Source of the DNA: Fremontodendron californicum
Taxonomy: Eukaryota; Streptophyta; Magnoliopsida; Malvales; Malvaceae
Length of the DNA stretch: 64,000 nt
Assembly: GCA_030761205.1 (NCBI GenBank)
Contig: JAULJL010000003.1
Coordinates: 3,968,001-4,032,000, forward strand
Reading direction: 5' to 3'
The position numbers and the translations under genes were made by a program. The notes beneath the pieces were generated by a model, which was not told the origin of the DNA, made no database searches, and saw only the letters and a program-made list of their open reading frames with translations. Below are positions 57,301-64,000 of this stretch, piece by piece (position 1 is the first letter of the stretch; each line of letters starts with the position of its first letter).

Positions 57301-58319
57301 CAAGTATTGTCATTGCCCATAAGGACAATCCCTCCATCAAACTCCTTGAAGTTTGAGAACCACTCCCGGTTCGGAGACATGTGGTAGGAACATCCGGAAT
57401 CCAGAATCCATTGATTTGAAGAGTGTGTTGTTGTGGAAATCGTAAATGCAGAGTCTTCCTCTCCCTCAGATTCTTGAGCTACATTCACAGTCGACTTCTT
57501 CATGTTAGGACAGTTTCTCCTCCAGTGCCCTTTCTCATGGCAATAGGCACACTCGTCCTTTGAAAGTCGTGTTTTTGATGATCCCCTCTTTGAACGGGAT
57601 TTACCTCGCTTGTTTTCTCCGGCTCCTTGGTTGTTCGTCCTGCCTCTGTACACAGTTAAAGCTTCTGGTGCAGTATTCTGGTGATCATGCTGATCCTTTT
57701 TTCGATACTCATTATTCACCAGAGCATTACTAACATTAACATATTCTATCTCATTTTTACCATACAACAATGTAGTGGTTAAATGATCATAGCTATCAGG
57801 CAAGGAATTTAACAGAGTAAGAGCCTTATCTTCATCAGAGATATTTGCATCTAGATTTTCAAGATCAGCGAGGATTTTGTTAAAACTTACTAGATGCTCC
57901 TGCATGGTGATACCTTGCTTATACTGGAAGCGGAACAGCTTTTTCTTCAGATAGAGTCTGTTCTCCATGCTTTTTGTCATGTACTTGTCCTCAAGTTGTT
58001 TCCAGAGAGTTTTTGCATTATTCTCTCTCATGACAAAGTACTTCTGGTCCTTGGCTAGGCATAACCGGATTGTGCCACAAGCCTGACGGTTGACAAACTT
58101 CCAGTCATCTTCCGAAATATCTCTGGGCCTGTCTTCCAGAGCGATATATGAACCCTCTCGGAATAACAGATCCTGAACTTCGCACTGCCACATGCCAAAG
58201 TTGTTGGTGCCATCAAATTTCTCCACCTCGAACTTTGCAGTGGTCATCGAGTTCTTTCTGTTGTAAGAACTTGATGGTGCGCTGCTGGTTGTTTCATGTG
58301 TCTCTAATGATTCTGCCAT
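54324..58319 (-). CDS. Ty1/copia gag-pol polyprotein, full length (1331 residues)
   Basis: Single uninterrupted frame from ATG 58317-58319. In order: gag (residues about 25-250, UBN2-type) with zinc knuckle CAYCHEKGHWRRNC at about 257-270; protease with DSG in WILDSGCSYHM (about 305); integrase with the GAG_pre-integrase HH-CC region (RLWHMRLGHVGEKAL, FCEHC), core D...D...E signals DVWGP and SDNGGEY, and PGTPQQNGVAERMNR; reverse transcriptase from about 845 with the LLYVDDMLI active site; and RNase H with VDSDYAGD, STTEAEYMA and a CDSQSAI strand. The length fits an autonomous copia element. Translation probably proceeds from one mRNA and is processed by the element's protease. No frameshift or stop was seen. 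Its sequence differs clearly from the copia element at 1-4230. Confidence 0.98.
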   Translation of the reverse strand: MAESLETHETTSSAPSSSYNRKNSMTTAKFEVEKFDGTNNFGMWQCEVQDLLFREGSYIALEDRPRDISEDDWKFVNRQACGTIRLCLAKDQKYFVMRENNAKTLWKQLEDKYMTKSMENRLYLKKKLFRFQYKQGITMQEHLVSFNKILADLENLDANISDEDKALTLLNSLPDSYDHLTTTLLYGKNEIEYVNVSNALVNNEYRKKDQHDHQNTAPEALTVYRGRTNNQGAGENKRGKSRSKRGSSKTRLSKDECAYCHEKGHWRRNCPNMKKSTVNVAQESEGEEDSAFTISTTTHSSNQWILDSGCSYHMSPNREWFSNFKEFDGGIVLMGNDNTCHTRGIGTIRLKMHDGTIRQLTDVRYVPDLKKNLISLGVLDSNGYKMTIQNGVLKVVRGAFLAMKGSMKGNLYLLDGETVTGRAAVSHNNGGDESDTSRLWHMRLGHVGEKALQNLIKQGVLKNAKTGKLDFCEHCVLGKQTRVKFGTAIHRTRATLDYIHTDVWGPSKIASLGGKHYFVTFIDDFSRYVWVYTMKHKDEVLDIFVKWKKMIETQSGRKLKRLRSDNGGEYKSDPLKEICQNDGIIRHFTVPGTPQQNGVAERMNRTLVDKVRCMLSQSGLSKAFWAEALLYASHIINRLPSTAIDGKTPIEVWSGHSATDYDRLRIFGCPAYFHVSESKLDPRAKKAVFLGFSEGVKAFRLWNLESKKVIVSRDVAFDESVMLKLSTPENVNHDSLKQVEFESEDAGQKSNESEPESDDTLTEVDESSPETFQQPESIATSRPKRHIRKPARYTDMVAYALPVIDDDVPTNYKEAVNSPEHARWKEAMDEEMTSLHQNQTWKLVPLPTLKRSIGCKWVFAKKEGATGKDSIRYKARLVAKGYAQKEGIDYNEVFSPVVKHASIRILLALVAQYDLELVQLDVKTAFLHGSLEEEIYMTQPEGFRVPGHEDWTCKLNRSLYGLKQSPRQWYKRFDTFMLDQKYTRSQFDHCVYFRKLQNKSFIYLLLYVDDMLIASISKVEIDRLKAQLSSEFEMKDLGEAKKILGMEISRDRKNGVIKLTQAQYLSKVLQRFGINDKTKSVSTPLAAHFKLSALMSPSTDGEKRQMDHVPYANAVGALMYAMVCTRPDISHDVSMVSRYMHNPGKGHWQAVKWILRYIHGTVETGLKFERRKTIDKHLVGYVDSDYAGDLDKRRSTTGYVFTITEGPVSWRSTLQSTVALSTTEAEYMAVTEAFKEAIWLQGLIDDFGIAQEKVDVFCDSQSAICLAKNQVHHSRTKHIDVRYHFIREIVDEGNILLQKIGTADNPADMLTKIVSGIKFQHCLDLINVSRV

Positions 58320-58559
58320 GGTAATAAAACAAAATTACCAACTCAGAGTTTTTCCGTTACCTGTATGGAAAAACGGATGTCGCGGTTGAGTCCGGAATAG
58401 TCGAAATAGCCAGGAACGGGTCCAACTGTGTAAATTTTGGACACACGGTGAATATTCTGCAAGTGGCTCAAAATAGACTCGGTTTAGCTCAACCGGTTCG
58501 GAAAAGTCTCGGAATAGTGTTCGGAAACGGCTCAAAAAATAGCCCGAAAAAGTTGGTCG

Positions 58560-58830
58560 GAGCTGCGGCGGCGCGTGGGCGGCGTACGGCGGCGCGTGCG
58601 GCGGCGCGTGGAGCGCGTGGAGCTGTTTGGGTGGCCGGCGCGTGGGGCGCGTGGGGCGCGTGGGCTTCACGCGTCTTCAACCTCTGGAGGCGCGTGTGGC
58701 GCGTGCTGCGCGTGGTTGTCACGCGTCTGCAACCTCTGGTGGCGCGTGCGGCGCGTGGGCGCGTGGGGCGCGTGGGCACTTCTTCTGGTGGCGCGTGCGG
58801 GCGCGTGTGGCCTCCTCTGGTGCTCCGGTT
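58560..58830. repeat. GC-rich GGCGCGTG repeats in the copia leader
   Basis: The untranslated leader contains dozens of GGCGCGTGG / GCGGCGCGTG steps and two longer near-repeats (CACGCGTCTKCAACCTCTGG near 58668 and 58718). It is strikingly GC-rich against the AT-rich window, and should form strong RNA structure. Confidence 0.9.
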
Positions 58831-58940
58831 GATTCTGCTGCACTCCTCTCGACGACCTCTTCAACCTGGTATTTTCAAAACACAAATTGGAGCACTTTTG
58901 AAAAACGGACAGAATCGAACAAACTCGGTTTTACGTAAAA

Positions 58941-58957
58941 ATTGGCTCTGATACCAA
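58941..58957 (-). other. Primer-binding site of the second copia element
   Basis: The minus strand reads TGGTATCAGAGCCAATT two bases inside the 5' LTR, complementary to initiator tRNA-Met. Confidence 0.95.
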
Positions 58958-58959
58958 TT

Positions 58960-59540
58960 TGTAGTGCGGAACTAGATCGATATTACTAAAACCGATTTAA
59001 ACACACTGAAATAACACAGATTTTTACGTGGTTCAGCAAGTGTGCTTACATCCACGGAGGAGGAGCTTGAAGCTTTGTATTAATGGAGATGGAGTACAAA
59101 CAAATACAGAATTCAAGGTGCAATACAAGCACTGAACTCACAACTCAACACAATACCGAATTTACTCTATAAATTCAGAGTAATTGCTTCAACTCTTAAA
59201 CTCACACTATCTAAACTCTCTTACTCTACATGGCTATTTATAGCCAAAATATCAAGGTGTGAACACTAAGCAAGTGGCAGCCACCATAGCCACCTTCCAC
59301 CAACTATCATACTTGAGTACACATTGCAAGTGGTAGCTAAAGTAGCCACCATCCATTTGCAAGTGGTAGCTTCCATTATTGGTGGTGCAAGTGGTGCAAG
59401 TGGTAGCTCCATTAATGGTGGTGCAAGTGGTGCAAGTGGTAGCTCCATTAATGGTGGTGCAAGTGGTGCAAGTGGTAGCTCCATGAATGGTGGTAAGCCA
59501 CCATAGGTGACTTTGAGCCATATTGAGCCATATTCCAACA
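58960..59540 (-). repeat. 5' LTR of the second copia element (581 bp)
   Basis: Same as 53672-54252 except one base. The promoter TATA CTATAAATAG is at 59234-59243 (minus), and the 36-bp units are at 59373-59492. Confidence 0.96.
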
Positions 59541-59545
59541 TTTTT

Positions 59546-61418
59546 ATCCTTTAGTAATTTAGGGAACCGAGTAAACAGTTAATTATTTTATAACTAAAAA
59601 AACTAGTGATGAAGAAATATCCGTAATTCTAAATGGAAATCACGAATTGTCGGGTTAGGGTTTTTAAAAAATTAGTAACTAGTAAAAGAAATTTAAATTT
59701 AGATTTTTTTTTAGTGCCTTCTTTTTTTAATTCAAAAAACATGGGATTTTAATTAAAAAGTAAAAAAATAAGGAAGTCAATGGTGAAATCCAAATATAAA
59801 ATTTTGCTGTGAAGTTATAAAATTGATCATGTTTGATGTATTAAATTTTGACCAAGCCCTGAACTTTTGAATAGGTAAAAGAATGAATTTATATAGATCT
59901 TTTTTTTCTTTTTTTTTTTTTTTTTTAAATTAAGGGAAGAAAAAGCTTTCAGAAACCAAAGGTGGGTCAAGAACTCAAAGATCCATTACAATTGTAACCC
60001 TTTTTGGCTTCTAGATTGTTCATTATTATATTTAATATTTAATAATTCATATATTTATGTTGTGTTTATTTTTTGTCATAATTGTGTTTAATATATTATA
60101 TATTTATATAATTTTAATATATTAATAATTTATACTATAAAATTTTTGACTCATTCGTATATTTATGTCATGTACATATTATTTTTTCATATTATATCAT
60201 GTTTTAATTATTTTTCATCTATCATATAACCGTTTCGTGTTTAAAATTATCATTCTAATTAAGGATTTTTAATTTTTATTTGATTTTTTGACAAGCTGAC
60301 GTTAGGTTTCACTGACCAAGTATATATTAAACTAGAAGTTTAAACTATTTGTATTTTATAGTAGTATATAATAGCTTTCAATGACCAAAACAAATTAACG
60401 AGCTGATTCAAAAATGACTCTTTCTTATGAAAAGGATGTTAAAATATAAAGACTAAAAAATACCCCACATAATTAAATAATACAATGGCTATTGGCTACC
60501 CAACTAATTTTTAGTATGAATTTTCTTCCTTTATTATTTTGATGCAAATTGCATTTTATTTAAAGGATAATGCTGCATACAAAAATTTTAATATATAAAG
60601 TACTGTACACATACAATACTTTTATTTTAAGTTTTATTTTTAAACTTAATTATTATATTGTCAATTTTTTATGCATGTGTATGAAAATTGTGAAAATTGT
60701 ATATTTTATAACTCAAGCACAAGACCTCTTTTGATGACAGTATTTTATGAGATGAAATTGAAAATTTTAAATTATATAAGAGGTGAATAAGTCATTTTAT
60801 GACTTTTTGGGTTTCATTCATTTTAACATTTTGGTCAAGTTCAAAACCCAAATTCAAGATTTTTTTTTTTTATAATTATTTTGATGTATAATTCTTAATT
60901 TTATTTCATTTTTATTATATTGGTTAATTTTAAATCACCCAAATTTTTTTGAATTTTTCACGGCACGAATATGACATATTTAATAGACTCGAAAATAAAT
61001 ATAATAAATATGATACGATATGTTTAAACACGATTAACAAAATACGTTTAATAAATATATAATAATTATATTTAAAATTTAAATACATTTAATAATTTAT
61101 ATCGTTTTCATATTAATACGATTACCAACGCATACACCAATTATCACGAAATTAACAACAAAGATGAAGAATCGGGCTCTGATGTGAAACTCAATCCACC
61201 CAAGTCTTGAGTATTGGAAATGCATAAATCTCAGTTGGGCCTATTAGCCGTGAACGCAAATGCTTTTTTATAAGTTAATTTGTAATCCCAATTTCGAAAA
61301 AACTAAATTGGATCTATGCAGGCTGCCTTCAATAATTTTCTTAGCCCAAGATTTGACCTTGGAGCCATGGACGTATGGACTATTATTTAAAGCATGTGAG
61401 TTTGCTTTTGTGAGGGTG
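59546..61418. other. AT-rich spacer with dispersed repeat fragments
   Basis: Fragments of the ACACGACACGAA family occur at about 60030-60250 and 60940-61130. No coding region supported. Confidence 0.6.
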
Positions 61419-61422
61419 CATG

Positions 61423-61895
61423 TGTCACGCTCAGTACCCAAAGGGTAAGCAGAATGCTTCAATCTCATATCGAAAAAAGAAGGGAAGATCTTAAGCTATA
61501 TAGGTATGGGCGCTGCACACCCTAATAAGCCGATTTTGCAGGGAGAGGATAATGGCTTCGTGACAAGTGGTATCAGAGTAACCCTTGATTGCCCGACTCC
61601 ATGCCAAGCACCCCAACGTGGTAAACAGGGTGGGCTATCTTGACGCTATGCCGAGCGCCCCAAAGAAGGGTAGGCAGACCACGCCAAGCACCCCAATGGA
61701 GGGCAGGCAGGATGAGTCACCATGACGAAGACGTCACGAGATTGGGTGGGAGAGAATGTCACGTCCAGCGCCCAAAGGGTAGGCAGGGTGCTTCAATCCC
61801 ACATCGAAAAAGAAAGAAAAAATCTTGGTTATATAAGCGTGGGCGCTGCACATCTTAATAAGTTGATTTTAAGAGAGGATAATGACCCTGTGACA
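61423..61895 (+). mobile_element. Complete TRIM (miniature LTR retrotransposon)
   Basis: LTRs 61423-61565 (143 bp) and 61757-61895 (139 bp), both TGTCAC...GTGACA. The PBS TGGTATCAGAG is at 61568-61578, two bases inside. The purine tract GGGTGGGAGAGAA (61744-61756) abuts the 3' LTR. CATG flanks both ends (61419-61422 and 61896-61899). The internal 190 bp is non-coding, with repeated GCCAAGCACCCCAA-type motifs. It depends on enzymes from other elements. The LTRs differ at many sites, so it is much older than the copia at 53672. Confidence 0.9.
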
Positions 61896-61899
61896 CATG

Positions 61900-64000
61900 C
61901 ATATATTTATGAAAAACTATGGGATTCTAATTATTTGCAACTTTGCCTAAAGAGTTTACTTGGAATAGAGACAGTAGCAAATTGCCATAACAGATATCAT
62001 TAAAACTAAAGGAAAATTCAGGAAAAAGCAATCTCATAAAGTTTATCATCTAAAAATTTGACTATTAATTTGTGGCTTCCAATCTCATGTTTGAAGTGTG
62101 ACAAATCGATTTTAGACTTCAATTCACAGACTATATAACAAGAAGATGGTGAAAAAAACAAATCCAACCTCTTGTTTCTCATTATCTATGCCCACAGAAT
62201 AGCCTTTTAAAGACCAAAAAAAGCATGTTATTTTATATTAAAGATGCATTTTCATGTACTAGTATTAAACCTGCTCATAGATCAAGTTTGGACAGGCATT
62301 TTCATGATTCGGATTAATCAGCTCGGATCATTGTTTATATATTAAAATAATATTATTTTATTTATATTTAATTATAAAAAATATATTTTTTTATATAGGA
62401 TGATCAGTAAATTTGAGCTCGCTAGTCGAACTTGGACAAAAAAATTGAAAAAATTCTGGATCGTAACCCCGACCCGACCCATGAGCAAATCTAACCAGTG
62501 TGATGCATTCAAAATTTTATTCTCAAATAAGTGAATTACTCCGTGTGAGTAAATCCTTGACCATAAATAAAATTTATTTTCATCATTTTATTATGGAATT
62601 ACAATTATACTTGATAAAAAAATTTATAATTAATGTATTGTCAATATATTTTTAAAAAAATTTAAAATTATTATTAATTATGTGATATTATATAATTTAC
62701 TATGATATATAAATTTATATATTAATAATATATCAAATATAAATCCTAAAAAATCTGGCTTCATGCAAGGAGTGGTCAAATAAAGGTTAAGAAAATCATG
62801 ATTGAATAATCTTTTGGACCACCCACCTAATTTTTCGTTTTTTTTTCCTTTTTGTTTTTGGGTAAAATACCTGGCTGCTACAATACAAGTAAACGTGGGA
62901 ACCCACCTTAAAGACACACTCGACTTCTTTTAATGTGATTGAAAACTCGACTTTTTTTAATGTGATTGAAAAGTAGGGAAACAAGCAAAGCAAACGCGTG
63001 ATAATTAATGCTAAACTAATATAAAATATAAGTGTGAAATATTGAACTAATCAAATAAAAAATAGAGAAATATATATTTGATTGAATGAATCAAATTATA
63101 TAAAAAATCTATCCTACCATTTCTTCTACATGGCATGTGAATGCCAAAACGAGGTATAAATAGTGTACTTATCCACCATCCACCATCACCTGATGACCTT
63201 TTTTTTCTTTTCTATATAGTATTTTATTTTATAGGATTAAAGTAAATATTCGCGAATATATTTGATAATTTCTATATGTATGTATGCATTGTTTTGGATT
63301 TTTTTTATATTATTTATGTAAATATAATTACAATAAAAATTATTAAATATGTCAAAATTTTAAATACAAATACGATACATATATTAAACGTGTCATATTA
63401 ATTGTATTAATCATCTTTAAATATATCATATCATGTTTATTAAATGGATTGTGTTCGTATCATATTTTTATATCGAATCCCAAATTAAATTATCAAATCT
63501 ATTCGTGAATGATGTAAAGATTTTTTTTTTGGTATAAAAAACTTGATATGTTAGATGTTACTTTTAAAGATGATTGTATAAATAGAGTGGATTAAATCAT
63601 GGGTTCAACAATGTAAAGAATTTTGGAGTGTACTTTTGATTATTTATAATTAAAATTTATGATTCACAAGGGAAGGGTTCTGCTGCTTGACTTTGTGTAT
63701 GTGGACTACATATAAATAATAGCCGCCCCATTACCCATTTGTTTATTCTTTTAATTATTATTATTTAGTGTGTCATTTGCGTGTTCAAAGTCTCATGTTT
63801 GTTGAGATTTTATTTTAATGGAAGATGCTTTTCTTGAAGAATGAAAAAACATTGAAAATTGAACATGATCACAATTCACAGATATTGCATGGCCATGCGT
63901 TTGACATGGTAAAAGCTTCTTCAAAGTTGTATAATGTCAGGACTCAAATTTTCATTCATGAACATGAAATGGATATTCACTTATTCAACTGAAACTATTA
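61900..64000. other. AT-rich intergenic sequence, no gene seen
   Basis: No conserved frame. A fragment of the dispersed repeat family lies at about 63240-63480. The end of the window (63660-64000) is slightly less biased and could approach a gene outside. Confidence 0.6.

Larger units (their letters stand above)
53672..59540 (-). mobile_element. Young, apparently intact Ty1/copia retrotransposon
   Basis: Complete element of 5869 bp on the minus strand: 5' LTR 58960-59540, PBS, GC-rich leader, a single gag-pol frame of 1331 residues, polypurine tract and 3' LTR 53672-54252. The LTRs are both 581 bp and differ at one base that I could find (CAGCTTG against GAGCTTG, near 53772 and 59060). This implies a very recent insertion. 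All parts needed for autonomous movement are present. Confidence 0.97.

Noticed and set aside
58448..58951. Frames rich in Arg/Ala/Gly through the GC-rich leader
   Set aside because: All frames are open there because GC-rich repeats lack stops; composition, not coding.
1..64000. A novel defence or other gene-cluster system
   Set aside because: All coding content is assigned to host gene copies, their fragments and transposable elements; no unexplained multi-gene cluster remains.

Overview
The window is nuclear DNA of a flowering plant, most likely a woody eudicot. The evidence is intron-rich plant genes (beta-galactosidase with a C-terminal lectin domain, UBP1-type RNA-binding protein, alpha-tubulin), AT-rich spacers, Ty1/copia elements primed by initiator tRNA-Met, TRIM elements, a MITE family and a LINE. 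The species cannot be named from the sequence alone.

Layout. 1-4230 is the 5' part of a Ty1/copia element on the minus strand; its gag-pol frame is open from 3418 to the window edge. 4231-7639 is AT-rich spacer. From about 7645 a unit of about 15.9 kb is tandemly repeated: unit 1 is 7645/7661-23571, unit 2 is 23572-39500, and unit 3 starts at 39501 and is incomplete (39501-45915 plus a remnant at 48854-49124). Units 1 and 2 each carry, in order: a TRIM element; an intact 19-exon beta-galactosidase gene (minus); a lone membrane-segment exon (plus); a 5'-truncated LINE with 16-bp target duplication; an AT-rich repeat block; a UBP1-like gene (minus) lacking exon 1 and carrying a frameshift; a chimeric exon of an unknown gene fused in frame to a decayed alpha-tubulin 3' end (plus); a MITE; and an inverted copy of the same unknown gene's last exon. 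Unit 3 has an intact beta-galactosidase. Its distal promoter is replaced about 270 bp upstream of the ATG, and its UBP1 is reduced to exon 1 plus the end of the last exon.

49490-64000 holds a Mutator-like MITE with 9-bp target duplication, a J-domain protein pseudogene with two in-frame stops, a very young intact Ty1/copia element (53672-59540; 581-bp LTRs differing at one base, TTTTT duplication, 1331-residue polyprotein), AT-rich spacer and a second, complete TRIM (61423-61895).

The only host genes that look functional are the three beta-galactosidase copies. I read all 19 exons of copy 1 to an 855-residue protein with consistent splice phases. Copy 2 appears to encode the same protein, and copy 3 differs by one residue (V543A). 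No intact UBP1 or tubulin gene is present. Nothing resembles a prokaryotic-style system. The most unusual structure is the triplicated block, with breakpoints inside a TRIM LTR and a chimeric, inverted-repeat-flanked tubulin fragment.
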